Origin: Brachionus plicatilis
Lineage: Eukaryota; Rotifera; Eurotatoria; Ploima; Brachionidae
NCBI GenBank assembly: GCA_010279815.1
Contig: QEOQ01000303.1
Span: forward strand, 285,140 to 349,139
Direction: 5' to 3'
Length of the DNA: 64,000 bases
Position 1 is the stretch's first letter. Every line of letters starts with the position of its first letter. The position numbers and the translations under genes are program-made. Under the pieces are notes generated by a model. That model did no database searches, was not told the DNA's origin, and saw only the letters and a program-made list of their open reading frames with translations. This document shows, piece after piece, positions 34,062 to 47,000 of this stretch.

Positions 34062-37000
34062 TTAGGTCAATTTGTGTTTTTTAAGCAATTCATTGACGAC
34101 TGGCTTTTCGATCTTAATAAATCTACTTATTTCTCGAATCTCAGCTTGAACCTTTTTAATTTAATTTTAGTCAATTTCTAATTTGAATAAATTTTTCTTA
34201 CTTGTTCTTTCTCTTGATAAATAGTTTCACACATGCTAGTTTGGTTTATTTCATTTGATTTGATGCAGTTTAATAACAATTTTTCTTGTTCCCTTAGTCG
34301 TCTTTGAAAAAAAAATTTTTTTGTTTTTTTTTTAAATTAAAAAAATACTTTAATTTGTCTGATTTCAGAGCCAAGGCCTCTAATCTTTTTTTAAGACTAA
34401 TCAATTCGTTGTCTTTGATAGGCATTTTTTTAGCATCGCTATTCAAGCTGGAAGTTGATGAAGAATTAATCAAGTTCAAATTTGTTTTAATCTTTCCGAA
34501 ATTAATTTCTTTATAAACCTCAGTATTACAAATAGTTGACATGCTAGAAGATTTCAAGTCATTTTTAAGCTCATTGCTAATTTGATTTTCCGAATATGCT
34601 GACTCATTAGAAGAATTTAATTTAGGATTCAAAAAAGCACTTGGTGGTAACAATACCGGATTTACAATAACTTCTTTTGGAATATTAAGATGCTGCTCCA
34701 AAATTAATTCATTATTAATTTCAACTGTTTCAACTATTTTTTCTGCTTCTTGGTTTCCTTTAGAGTAATCAATCGATTCAATAAAAGATGGTTTACGTGG
34801 TGCTGGTCTTGTTTTTGTCTTTGAGTCTAAATTTTTGAATAAAGTTGCCGGACCGGATATATTTTCTTTTTTATCTAAACTAATATCCTCTAAAATAGCT
34901 GATTTTTTTGACCTAACTTCATACAAAGCATTTTTTAGTTTAGCAATTTTTTTATCTTCTCTTCTCGGGATTGATTTAAATTTACATTTATTTAGCCAAA
35001 TATTAAAATATTTTGTTTCTAACTCAACTGAATTAAGCAAATATTTTTCCTTAAGGATTCGATTAGCTTTTAGACGTCTGATTTTACTATCCATTGAAAA
35101 TTGTAAAAATTTTCTGGAGCACTCTTTAATTATATCTAATTGACGCATTTCCAGTGCTTGTTGGTACCGTTCTCGCTTTATTTTCTTATGTTGTATCCAA
35201 TTTTGCCAAGCAATAAAGCAATTTTTTTGGATGTTAATCGACCAGAGCAACAAGGCTTTTTCATTTTTGTCTCTATTAGCCCATTCATGTTCATATTTGG
35301 AATTCCATTTGTAGAATACATCTGATTTGAGTCTCATTTCCAAGAACCACTTTGCTTGATTGTTAAGGAGTTTTTTTCGGATGTAAAATTTGTGATAAAC
35401 TTTCCATGCTGAAAGATATTTCTCTTCTGATCTTCGATTATAGAAATTAACAGCGATCTGCTCTTTGCATTCTTCTGAAATATGCTGGGAGCATTTTTCT
35501 TTCCAAACAGTAAATATTTTACCCTTAATCAATTTGGATCTAATATTGACAAATTTTACAACTAGATTTTGGTCGTTGAATCGCCTTAGAGCCTTGTGGA
35601 TACAAAAATCGCGCCATTCGTAAATTATTTTTATCATTAGATGCTTAAGATAAAAAGTAATGGCGATTTCTTCATTTCTTTTTTCGATTTTTTTCTCTCT
35701 TACACCATCTCTCCATAATTGAAACAGCAAGCTGCACTTTTCTAGCTGTTTTTGTTGAAATTTTGCATCAACAATTTGATTTATCCTTTTGAAATCTATG
35801 CTTCGAAATTTCCAAATTTCAACAATTTTTTTTTCAAGTTTAATTTTGTAAAAGTTGTCAGCTAAATTACATTTATAAATATAAAATCTTTTTTGCTCAA
35901 TAAACTTTAAAAAATAAAATAAATATGCTTGATAAGATGACAAAAAATAACTTACTTTTTTCCATAAAAGGAAGACAGGAGTACACGTACGTTTAAAATC
36001 ATGCGTCACAGCTTTTTTTTCGTTAATAAACTCTAATTTCGTTTCCCTATTTAATTGTATCCATATAGTTAGATATTTTTTAAGCAAATACTTCCGGTTC
36101 CAAAAATCTGCTCGGTTCTTGATGACAAATTTTAAATTCAACGTTATTAAATTTTCACAAATTTTACTTCATTGAGCTCTTCTCTTAGTTTTAGATGATA
36201 ATTATGGGACCAGATGTTGAAAATTTTTGAATGAAGTGAGGACTCGTGATGCAAAATGGCCTGGAATAAAAAATTGTGGCTATTAATATATTTTCAGAGA
36301 AATTCACATAAAAATGAAATCCATTAAACTTTTTACTAAAAATAGCTCTTTTCGTGGGCTAGAGCCTGAAATATTTTAATTTCTAAATTTAATTAAAATT
36401 TTTGGAATTATAAAATTCTATTTTTCTATGTTTATCTTAGACTTTTCAACAAGGACTTAATTTAAAAAATCGTAGGTTGATTTTACTTAAAATTTTGTTT
36501 TTTCTTTTGAAATCCTTAAATTTCAAAGAATATTTTTGATATTTTTTATTAATTTATTTATTTAATTCATGTAAATTGTTATCAATAAAATTTTTTAATT
36601 AATCTTGCAATCAGATAATTAGATAGCTCGTATAATCAACTGAGACTTGTTCTTAACCTCAGAAATATTTTTTTAACATCAATAATTTTAAACGACTATT
36701 TTATTAATATAAATTTACGATTAAAAAATTATTAATACTCAGGTAACACAATTTGATTATTACGAAAAAAATAAGTTAAATAACACTTTTATTTCTTTTA
36801 GAATTTATCATAAAAATAAATATTAATTTTAAATGGTCAAATAATTTTAAAAAGAATCATTTTAATTATATGCCTAAAATTGATACAAAACAAATATTTT
36901 TATTAATCTATGTGCTTCTTAGCTATGAACCCTAGAATAACCTAAATATAAATATTCAACTAATGTTCATATTATCCTTAAAATAATTTGATCTCCAAAC

Positions 37001-39511
37001 TAGAATTAAAAAAATATGAAACTTACGATTCGTAGATTCATTTGAAATTCGATTGTTTGGTCGTACTTTTGATACCATCTTTCAAAATATTTACCATATG
37101 TGTTAGTTCTAAATTAATTTAATTGAAAAAAAATTGATAATTTATTTAAAATAAATGTCAACTTGTAAAATTCTTCGGCCAAACGATGATTTTCTCGTTT
37201 ATACTGTGTCACTTCAACATAGGTTTTTATTTGTCCAAAATATTTTAAGAATATTTTCGAATTATGGAAATCGATAGCTTTTTTTTCTTTAGCCTTTGGT
37301 AAAAAATGAATATCAAGAATTTAAAAAAGTTTTTTAGTTTACGTCAAGTTTCTTTTTTTGTTTGATAAAATATTTCCATGTCTTTAAACCAGTACTTAAA
37401 AGATAAGACTCGTAGTGTTTTCTCGCTTTGAACACTAGATGCATAGATTTTATTTCTTTTTTGTCTTCTAGTCGATCCAGCCATTTATAAAATACAATTT
37501 TTTTGCACCAAAACGAGTCGAATTTTTCTGCTTTTTTAACTATGAATAATTCATTTTTGGTCGTAATTAAATTTTGTTTTATCGCGTTAAAGGCTTTTTT
37601 TTTTAGTTTTTTATCATAGAATTTAATAGCTTTTGCCTCTTTTAATCTCAATATGATCCTGCAATTGAATTCTAAGAAATTATTTAAGGAAATTTAAATA
37701 AAATTAAAAATATCAATTTAAATTTACCTTTTTGCATAAATTTTAACACTCTATATTTAAGATATGTTTCTGAAAAACAAGTTATTTCCTCTTCAAGTAA
37801 ATTAACCTTGAGTCTTAATTGATATTTTTGATGCCAAGTTTGGAAAATTTTGTAGACCAATTGGGACTCTGCGTACTCATCCAATTTTTTTTTTTGAATT
37901 TTTTTCTTTCTTCGGTATAAAGTGTACATTTTAACAGAAGCTAAATATTTCCGAAGTAAATTATTCTTATAAAAATTTTCCGCTTTTCTAATTTTGCGTC
38001 TATCTTCTTTTTCATGGGCGAATTTAAAGTACCAGAGTGAATAACACTAAATTAATCTTTAATATGAAATATAAATTAGATGGAATATAAGGAATACTTT
38101 AGATAGAATGACTAACTGATTGTGTCTTTGCGCTATTTCCGCAAAATTACCAAGCCGTTTTTTATCATTAAATCTAGACAGCCAATTTACAAATATTTGC
38201 CTTTTTAAAATAAAATTTATTGATAGAATTTAATTAAATTCATAAAAATTACTGTTTTATCTCAAAATTTCTTTTTTCTTGAATTAAAGTTAAATTTAGC
38301 CGCGTCTTTAGCGATTTCTTACGAAATTGAAGCCATTGAACAAAATGTTTCTTTTTCAATATCTGATTGTCTAATAAAAATCAATTTAAAAAAAATTGAT
38401 TGAATAAAATCACTCTTTAACTATTAACCATGTTATCATTTAGTTTTTGTCTAAATTTTCTGAAAACTATAAGCCTTTCAGCATTATTTATTATTTAGGT
38501 TTTATTATTTTATTAAAAATCGCTAGATTTAGTTATAAAATTTTATTTTGATTAAAGTTTAATTCAATAAAAAATTTAGTAACTTACAATGACTATCAGC
38601 CTTATTTGAAATGTTTTTTTCATAGACGTTGATCATTAAAAACTCTTTCCATTGACTCCACATTTTATTGCATAAAACATAGCTTTAAAAAAAAAATATT
38701 TCATTTTTTATAATTCAAATTTTTTATAAGTAATCTTTGTACTTGTGGTGACACTCAGCTTTCACATTAAGTCTCCATTCATTTCTCTCATATCTCACTT
38801 CAGTATGCCATCGCTTGAGTATATTTTTCAAAGTCCTTTTTTCATAATAATCTCTAAATTCAAAATATTTATAAATTCTAATAAAAAAAATAATCTGTAA
38901 TTATATTACTGGGCTTCAGATGGAAGAATGCATTTTTGTTTGGACAAAAATTTATTTTTGTTTAAATTTTTGCGTAGCCAAATGTATGCAAATTTTCTGA
39001 CTAATATTTTATCTCGTATTTCTTTCAAATCAGCGTCAAATTTTAGCTTTTTTTCCTTTTCAATAATTTTTTTTTGATGAAAGGTAAAGACTTGGCGTTG
39101 AACTGGTTTCGATACAGTCTTTGGAGATTTTTGTGTTTTGGGTGCATCGCTTTTTTCATTTTGACTTGCAAAATTTTTTTTTCTAGTTTTTTCATAACAT
39201 TTAGATTTGAACGAGTTGTTTTCCTTTAGCTGAGCGACTTTGGTTATCGTGAATGTGCTGTTAAAATTTTTTTCGACTTTAGATTCGTCAGTGGTATCGA
39301 TATATTCAAATTGTACTTTTTTTAGCATTGTAACGCCGAATTCATTTGGTTTATTTTCTGAATTTTCATTTCCTCCTGCAGCCTCAAGGTAAATTTTATC
39401 CAGCAGTTTTCTTTTCTCTTCAACGCTATTTCTTAATTTAATTATATTATCTATCGTTTGTTGATTTGTTTGATTAGAAAGGAATTGGCCTGCTAAATCT
39501 ACCCTTTTCAT
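34062..39511 (-). CDS. Sfi1-type centrin-binding repeat protein (centrosome/basal body)
   Basis: Fourteen exons (minus): 38910..39511, 38743..38877, 38588..38682, 38429..38466, 38253..38362, 38098..38200, 37728..38046, 37343..37671, 37163..37293, 37027..37108, 36168..36260, 34349..36117, 34202..34301 and 34062..34151; every phase closes, giving 1331 aa. After a charged N-terminus of about 200 residues, helices of about 30-35 residues recur with the pattern aromatic/leucine ... W ... (for example LKRWHTEV, FVQWLQF, IFQTWHQK, FYKWLDRL, LKTWKYF, LFQLWRDG, IFTVWKEK, LSAWKVYH). This is the Sfi1 repeat pattern, in which each helix binds one centrin. The last part is low-complexity and ends in coiled coil (ELISLKKRLEALALKSDKL). 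SFI1 and CCDC191 are the nearest known proteins I can think of; I cannot decide between them. The 36261-37026 intron (766 nt) is unusually long and could hide an exon. Confidence 0.72.
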
Positions 39512-40129
39512 ATTTTCATAATTTGAATTTTTTTTAATAGAAAATTTTCAAAACTGTGTCATTAAAAAAAAATTAAATTCAAACCCAAGCATTTAAAATT
39601 TCTAAGTTAACTTTTTGGTCAAATTTGAACATTTATCTAAATGGCCTTATTCGCATTGTGTTGACATGGAAACCAACACTGTTCGTTAAAATTTGTCTCC
39701 AAAAAATACACTAAGTTTGGTTTGTTGAAAAGACTATTTTGGCTAAAAAAATTATTCACAAATTTTGTATTTTTTTAGATTTGGTATAATTTTAGGTAAA
39801 CATTTAAAATTTTATCATGTATTTATAATTGGGTTCTAGACTTCATTTTAACCAATCTGGTCAAATATTTATTTTTGAAAAAAATTTCAATGTACAATGC
39901 AATCATCAATTGTTCCATAATTCATTAAATTTTTTGATCTACTTTAATGTCTTTAAATTTATCTTTGAATTTTTAGCACTAAATTTATCCCTTTTGGTGA
40001 CCTCCATAAGTCAAATAAAAGCATCCAAAAATGTGTTTCATAAATACTCTATTGTAAACTTATTTCAAAACCTTAAAAGTAAGTAATTAGATTACCAAAC
40101 GCCTTTTTGTAAACATATATTTTTTTAGA
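39512..40129. other. Divergent spacer with possible 5' UTR exon
   Basis: The upstream region of the Sfi1-type gene (minus). A plus-strand open stretch at 39829-40079 ends at a good donor (AAAA|GTAAGT), and an acceptor follows at 40127-40128. Joining them in frame runs into a stop at once, so I read this as a possible noncoding leader exon at most. Confidence 0.3.
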
Positions 40130-40276
40130 ATGCTGATTTATTGGGCATTGAATTTGCTAGTGAGCTCTGATTTGACGTTCCTTATGGCTATGATTATTGT
40201 TGGCATGATTATGATGTCCTTAATTTTACTAATGGATATGAATGTTGATTACAACGAAAATCAAATTATTTTTTAA
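40130..40276 (+). CDS. Candidate single-pass membrane microprotein
   Basis: A 48-codon frame begins with ATG two bases after the splice-acceptor-like TTTTTTTAG. It encodes a short N-terminus (MLIYWALNLLVSSD), one strongly hydrophobic helix (LTFLMAMIIVGMIMMSLILL) and a polar tail MDMNVDYNENQIIF. Composition is typical of small integral membrane proteins. An upstream intron (40079-40128) may place it behind a leader exon. No family is recognised and the frame could be chance; the strong separation of hydrophobic and polar parts is the main support. Confidence 0.35.
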   Translation: MLIYWALNLLVSSDLTFLMAMIIVGMIMMSLILLMDMNVDYNENQIIF

Positions 40277-40418
40277 GATAAATTTATCTGGAATAAAATT
40301 TTTACAAATATATTTTTCTACCCAGATTTTTTAATAATACCCTGTTCCAGATCCTAAAATAAACCTGAAATTTATTCATATAAAGACTAATTTACATGAT
40401 TTTAGATTCAATCATAAG

Positions 40419-40883
40419 ATGAAAGTTAAAATTTACGTGTTTATTATTTCTATTCAATTTTTAAATTTAAATGCTCTTCCCAGGGGTTTTAAAAGACAAA
40501 CGACTCAATTTGAGACTATTGATGTATCATTTATAACCCCTGATCAAAGTATGATTTTGAGTCCTCCATTAGAAGTTGAGCCAACAACGTTGCCAACTAT
40601 GATTGACCAAATTTCCACACAACCTTCGTTTATGATTATTGATCAGCCAAATTTAACACCAGTAATTATAGCAACACCTGAGTTTTCCTCTTTTGATGGT
40701 GCTGATATTGATTCTGATGAAAGTTCATTGATAAACGGCACTCAAATGAATACTGGTTCGACCCAGATTCGCCCAGCTTCCGATTTTTTCGAATTAATTA
40801 CTGAAACACCTGTTCTAGATACAAATCAACAAACGTTTTCTATTCTAGATTCAGATTCAATGGATAGTTTTTTTTTAAATTAA
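40419..40883 (+). CDS. Secreted low-complexity protein of unknown function
   Basis: Single frame of 154 aa from an ATG preceded by an acceptor-like GATTTTAG, so a 5' UTR intron is possible. An N-terminal signal peptide (KIYVFIISIQFLNLNALP) is followed at once by RGFKRQ, a dibasic site for proprotein processing. The mature part is rich in Thr, Pro, Ser and acidic residues, has one Asn-Gly-Thr glycosylation site and no cysteine. No domain is recognised. It may be an extracellular or jelly/lorica-type protein; that is only a guess. Polyadenylation signal AATAAAAT follows within 15 nt of the stop. Confidence 0.6.
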   Translation: MKVKIYVFIISIQFLNLNALPRGFKRQTTQFETIDVSFITPDQSMILSPPLEVEPTTLPTMIDQISTQPSFMIIDQPNLTPVIIATPEFSSFDGADIDSDESSLINGTQMNTGSTQIRPASDFFELITETPVLDTNQQTFSILDSDSMDSFFLN

Positions 40884-42565
40884 AATTAAATAAAATCTTA
40901 TGCTATGCATAACCTTTTTTTTTGTTTTAAATTATTTATTATTCATCAATTTGTTTATTTTTGTATGTTCCCTTGCACCTATTTTAATAACCACTAATGG
41001 TAATTTTTTTCTACTAATTAATAGACCATGATTTCTGAAGTAAATTGAAGTTTAGGTCTTTGTATAGCTTCAAGTCGTCAATAAAGTTCTATTTAATAAA
41101 ATATTAATATTGATCATATTTTATCTATTTTTTTTAATGGTGTAGCTTGTCGGGCTTCAATATATATTTTTGATAAATAGACTTTTAATAGACTGTTTCA
41201 ATATTTTTTTTTAAATTTTTAGTTAGTTTGAACTTTATTTTGAAATTTGAAATTTTATGGTTTTAAAATTTTTGTTTTTTAATGAGCTATTTAATTCATA
41301 GTTTACAAGTTTTATAAATAGTAATTTCTAATGAGTATAAAGAACAACAACAATTTTTTTAAGAAAAAATAAAAAGAAGTTGTCAAATTATTTTTAAAAA
41401 ATATCAAATAGTTAAAAATAGTTCATTGATTTTAAAAGAAAAATAAATCAATTCATTGATCAATTATCTAAAAAAGTTAAAGAATTTTTAATTTCAATTT
41501 TTGATTTGCTCTTTTATAAAGTCAAGTTACAAAATTAGACAAAGTTTAGTTGAAACTAAACGAAAAAAATATATAACTTTTTAATGGATTTCCCAAAAGC
41601 ATAAAAATCTAACAAGTAGGTTTTAATAATATTGATATTTTTTCAAAATGATTGATATCTTTATTTTCCATTGATAGACCTTAAAACTCACTTGAAGCTT
41701 ATTAGCTGAAGTTTAACAATAAGACATAAGCAATAAAATAGGCAAAATCATAGAAGCGAAAAAGCTTTTCAAGCTAAAACTTTTAACACCCAGCTTAACA
41801 TAAAATAATAATTAATCTATTTAAGTTAGTTTTTGCTTGATTAAATCTGGTCTTTCGTCCACATTTGCTTTAAATCTTGAAACTTTTACCAAATAAAGCT
41901 CGAGATATTTGAAAATTTAAAAAAAAGTATTAAGTAACAAAGTGTAAGCAATTTTGAATTAATTAAAATTTTGTTAAATAATAGCTGTAGGCTGGTCGGG
42001 ACTTAATTTCACTCAATTTTAATAAAAACTTCTTTGAATTCTTCGATAAGGAAAGTGAAAATCAATTACATAATTTTGAAGTGACATATTTTCGGAATTT
42101 CCTTTAGGGCTCAAACAATTCATAACAATTATAATGGTTATCAAAACTAAATTTCCCTTAATTGGTTACCAGAGTTAATTTGACTATAATTTTTGTAATG
42201 ATAAAATAAAAATTGTATCTCTTAATGGTCAAAAGAGAACCATTTCATTTAAGGCTCTAAATCATAGAGACTAATTGTAACAATAGTCTGTATTGTATGG
42301 TTAATTTGAAAATTTCATTATACAACATAGACTTGATTTGATACAGACATTTTTGTCTATGAGGAGTAATAAATTTTAAGATAAAAAAATTAAACTTATA
42401 GAATTTATATTTAAGTCTATTTTTTAAAGAAATTTAAATGTTTATTTCAATCAAATATATTTATAAAACAAATACGCCTCATAATTTTAATTTAAAGATT
42501 TTATTAATATAATTAAAGTAGTTGGTTTGAATTTTTTTTAGAATTAATCACTTTCAAAATTTGGA
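40884..42565. other. AT-rich spacer
   Basis: About 1.7 kb with no supported gene, RNA or repeat. An acceptor-like TTTTTTTAG directly precedes the next gene. Confidence 0.4.
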
Positions 42566-43009
42566 ATGAACGCATTACCAAATATATTTACAAAAAATCT
42601 TATTCCTAAAACAACCAACTCGAAGCCTCATTATCATCAGCCAGTTTATTTGATAAAAATGGGAAAATCTGCAAATTCAAAAAAATCAGATAAAACGAAA
42701 AATTTGAGTTTTCAAAACTTGAATCAGTGCATTTATTTGGACGCCAATCACTTGAATTGTTATTTTAACAGCAACAATAACGTCAACCATGCAAACGAAA
42801 ATTACTATAATCAAATACTTCCTTTCAATAGTGGCTGCGACTCGGTCGAAAGCGATGAAGAAGAAGGCATCTATTTAGACTTTAATTATTTTGGTAAATC
42901 GAAGAATAAAAAAGTAAAGATTTTCAATTATTTCAAAAAACTAAATCAAAAAAATGCAATCAAAAATTATGTTTATTACAATCAGATCTTAGAATATTAC
43001 GGTGATTAA
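42566..43009 (+). CDS. Hypothetical protein rich in Asn and Tyr
   Basis: A 147-codon frame from ATG. The N-terminus is basic and polar; the centre carries an acidic patch SVESDEEEGIYLDFNYFG; the C-terminus is aromatic and basic (KIFNYFKKLNQKNAIKNY). YLDxN recurs twice (IYLDANHLN and IYLDFNYF). There is no signal peptide or membrane segment, so it is probably intracellular. I recognise no family. Codon use and length in such AT-rich DNA argue for a real gene, but a chance frame is possible. Confidence 0.5.
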   Translation: MNALPNIFTKNLIPKTTNSKPHYHQPVYLIKMGKSANSKKSDKTKNLSFQNLNQCIYLDANHLNCYFNSNNNVNHANENYYNQILPFNSGCDSVESDEEEGIYLDFNYFGKSKNKKVKIFNYFKKLNQKNAIKNYVYYNQILEYYGD

Positions 43010-44047
43010 GCATTGGTGTCTTTTAAATTTTTAAAATATTATTTTTGTTATTTTTAAAATTAAGGAAATTTTCCGAAATGTTGAAATTTTGCCTTAAAAA
43101 AATACTAAATTACAAAAACTCAAAAAAGATTTTATTTTTTGAATCGGAATCAAATTTTAATAAATAAATGTAAATTAAAATTTTAAATAATTTTTTGATA
43201 TTTTTGATTATATTAAAAAAAACTATTAACTATTAGTCAGCAATTTTTATTTCTAATTAATTGGCTGAATCTTTTTTGACTTATTATTGCTGGCTTAATT
43301 GTCAATAAATAATTGCCTCGGATAACAGAATCTAACTTTTTCATACAAAATTACAATTTACGGTCATATTGAATTTCGGATGTTTGTGATTGCTCAAGTC
43401 ATAATATCGATTTTAATTTTTTTCACTAATAATTTTTAAACAAATCACCCCCAATACTCTAATTTTATAAGAAAAGAAATCCTATAAATATAAAATTATT
43501 CCCGTTTTTCTAAACCTTTTGCATATTATTCTCAGAATAATTTTGGAATACGATAAATTTAAAAATAAATTTTATTAGGAAATAATTCTTTTTTAAGTCA
43601 CGTAATTTAACAAAAAATAAAGAAAATTAAATTTTGATTACAGCAATAAAATTTAGTTAGAAACTTCGTTTTTAAATGATAATGGTATAATTCAGCACAT
43701 TTTTTGGAAAATTATTTGGTCGGATGAATAAGTTCTCGACACAATCCTGATATCTGGAATTATATTTTAAGTTTAATACAGATATTTAAATCAATATTGA
43801 TCATTACTATTAATTACTACTAACTATAAAACCTTAATTCAAATTTATTTAACATTTTTCAAAAATTAATCATTCTAACCTCAGCCTAAATTAATCTTCA
43901 AATAAATTAAATTTATTACTGAGGTAACAATATTGATGAAATTTATATATTAGTTAAATTTTAACTAAAGAATTAGTAAATATTGTATTTATTTGTGGCC
44001 AATATATTATAAAAGGCATAAAGTCTTTAGCATTGGTGTCTTTTAAA
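43009..44047. repeat. 19-bp direct repeats about 1 kb apart
   Basis: AGCATTGGTGTCTTTTAAA occurs at 43009-43027 (starting in the stop codon of the preceding gene) and again at 44029-44047. The sequence between is AT-rich without coding text. The pair may flank an old insertion or be a duplicated 3' UTR element. Confidence 0.6.
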
Positions 44048-47000
44048 GTTAAGTCTTAAACTTTTAAAGCTATAAAACCTGAAAAGTTCAAGAAAGAAGG
44101 AAGATATAACAAGTTATCAAAAAAAGGAAAATATTTATTTTATAAATCTCGATTCAAAATTCTAGAAATTTTTCTTTTGTTTGACAAATAAGGGTTCTTT
44201 CAAATATTTTAAGATTAAAAAATTTCAAAAAGAGCTTTTGGAGCAAATTAATTTTCCATTTGAGCATCAATTTTTTAAGGTTATTGTCCGAGATCAAAAA
44301 AATATTTATTGTTCTTTATATTTTATTGAATGTTAGTGTTTAACTTAGAGGGATAATTTCTAACCCTCGTCAAACCTATGCTATAGTTTGATCCTAAATA
44401 ATATAAGATAAAACTCAATTAGTATCAGATTCATAATATTTTTGTAACCAAGTCTAAGATTTGTCTCCTTGTCATCTATATATAGTCCGATATATCCTTA
44501 CCAATATTTGCCCTTTTAGTTAAGAGGGTTTTTACAAAATTTATAATCTAATCATTAATTTACAATCAGGAATGAAATTAGCTCTAATCACAATCACATT
44601 CATAGAACCTTCATTAAAGAATGACTCAAATAGATAAATAAGATAATTAAACCAAGCTGAAATACATTTATAAAAAAAACTTCTAAATTATTTTCAATTG
44701 CTTTACTGGCATCAAGGTATGATACAGTCTTCTTTTAATCGTTTGCCAAACTTTGAAGATAATCTTCATGGAGAACAATAATTGCCATGAATATTTTCTA
44801 TCGATTTACAACTTGACTCATGTTTTCCATTTTAGTCCATTATGATACAAGATATGATAAAAGAAAAAAAATTCTAGCATTTGAAGGAAACAATGAATTC
44901 GGATTCAAACTCAATTACTTGAATAAAAAAATTTGAATTTTGATTATGAAGAATCAGAGTCAAAGAAAATTATTTTTATAATTTTTGCTTTCTAAATTTT
45001 ACTTAATTTAAATATTTCTGTCTAATTTTCACCTAAGTAAATTAATTTTTACATGAATAGTTTTGTTTTAATTTTTCATGATTCAATGTAATTTCTATCA
45101 CAATCATTTTTAAAATGAAAAAAATGAAATTTAATTTTTAAATTTATTATGAAAAATATTTAAAACGTTTTTGGATCAGATAGGAGCGAAAGACTAAATG
45201 CTAAGCATTAACGATCATTGTTTATCAGATGAACTATGCCGATCATCATTTTCCTAATAACGCTTTAAATTTATTTATCATCAGTGGGAATCGTAACCTC
45301 TACTATATTTTAATAGTTTCGATCATCGCGCTTTCCACTAAGCTATCATAACATTCAAAATATTAAAAATTAAAATGAAATTTAACTTTATGAAAGACTA
45401 AAAAAACTTTTTTGGATTTTAAAATCAAATTAAAGTCTCAATTTTCTGCAAATTTTAGTTTTTCGATAGTATTTTTTCCAAATTAGGAATTAATTAATTT
45501 AAGTCGATATTCGCTTCATAAATATTACGAATGGCAAATTTATATTCTTAAAATGCTTCTTTCATTTATTTATTAAATAAGAGAAAGACGATTTCCTAAA
45601 GCTTTCAACAATGAGAATAAAGGCAATTGAGTATAGCTTAAAAGGAAAAAATTAGGAAATTTAAATAAACTTTATTTTGTTTAAGTAAAATTAAAATGTC
45701 AAATTACAAGCTTTATTCTTAAATTAAAAATAAACTTAATTTTTAGTAAACAAATTAAGCAAAGTCAATTTAATAAAATAAAATGTAACTATTAGAAATA
45801 TTCATTCAATTCATAGAAATCAAAGAAATTGATTTTGAAATTTTCTAATTTTTCCTCTCTCGATATGAAATAAGTATTTAGCCTTTTTTAGCATAAATTT
45901 GACTCTAAAAACTTTTTGAAACTTTCATAATTTTCTGATATGCGTGTCTTTTGGGAACTCTATTTAAAAAGTCAGTTAGATAAAAAAATTTCATAATTGA
46001 TTTAGGAATTGAGGCAAAATATATTAATATCCTGAACTTATCAGCTTGGCTTTTATTAAATTACTAAATAGAGAGAGAATATATATTAAAATATTTTTCA
46101 AGCTTAAGTTGTATGAAGCCGTTTCGATTGATTATTTAATCAGGCACAAGAAAATTTGGTGACAATCTTTTAATTTAACAAAATCCGTTTGTCAAACTCA
46201 AACCATGCAAACAATTTTATTTTATTTGAATTTCATTATTTAGTTGAATATTATTTTAATTAAAAAAATTCGGTTATCGAAAAATAATTTTAAGTAATTT
46301 TTTTTAAAGGATCAAATCGATTAAGCAAATAATTTTAAGATATTTTTTGCAAATAAAAATTTGTAAATAATTTCGCATGATTCCACAAATTTTTGCTGTT
46401 AGCTAAGAATTTACATTAAAATTATTATTAAGATCTGGAGTTTTGCTTTATTTTTTAAATTTTTATTTGCATCATTGCTCACTTTTTCATAGTATTATTC
46501 ATGGCTTAAGTAAACTTATTTTATTGAAAATCCTTAATGATTAATTATTTAAATTATTTACAAAATATATGGATATTTAGGATTTCAACAGTATATTTAG
46601 TCTTACCTAGTGCAATTTTAAACTAAGGAATTAATTATTATGAATAAAGATTTGAAGAAATTTCTTTTTAACACTTCAACCGAGCTCAAATATTGATTTA
46701 ATCAATCATTTCTTTTCATCTTGAATACTATTCGCAAAAATTTAAATCATGCAGCTAAAATTCATTAAAAGCTTTCATAATGATTAAAAAATATGCTCTT
46801 ATAACTCTTTAAATAATCATTTTAAATTAATTAAATCAAATAAATGCGATTTAATTTTTTTTGAATAATCAATAAAATTTTAAATCTCAAAAGATTTTCT
46901 TTGCATGACAAATCAGCTCAATTTTTCTGTCTAAATTAAAGAAGAATACTTTTTAATTTGTTACTTGAGATTAATTAAAATCCTATTTTAATATTTGCCA

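Noticed and set aside
34304..35325. Plus-strand frames opposite the largest Sfi1-type exon
   Set aside because: Antisense shadows of a 1769-nt exon that is open and in phase with its neighbours.
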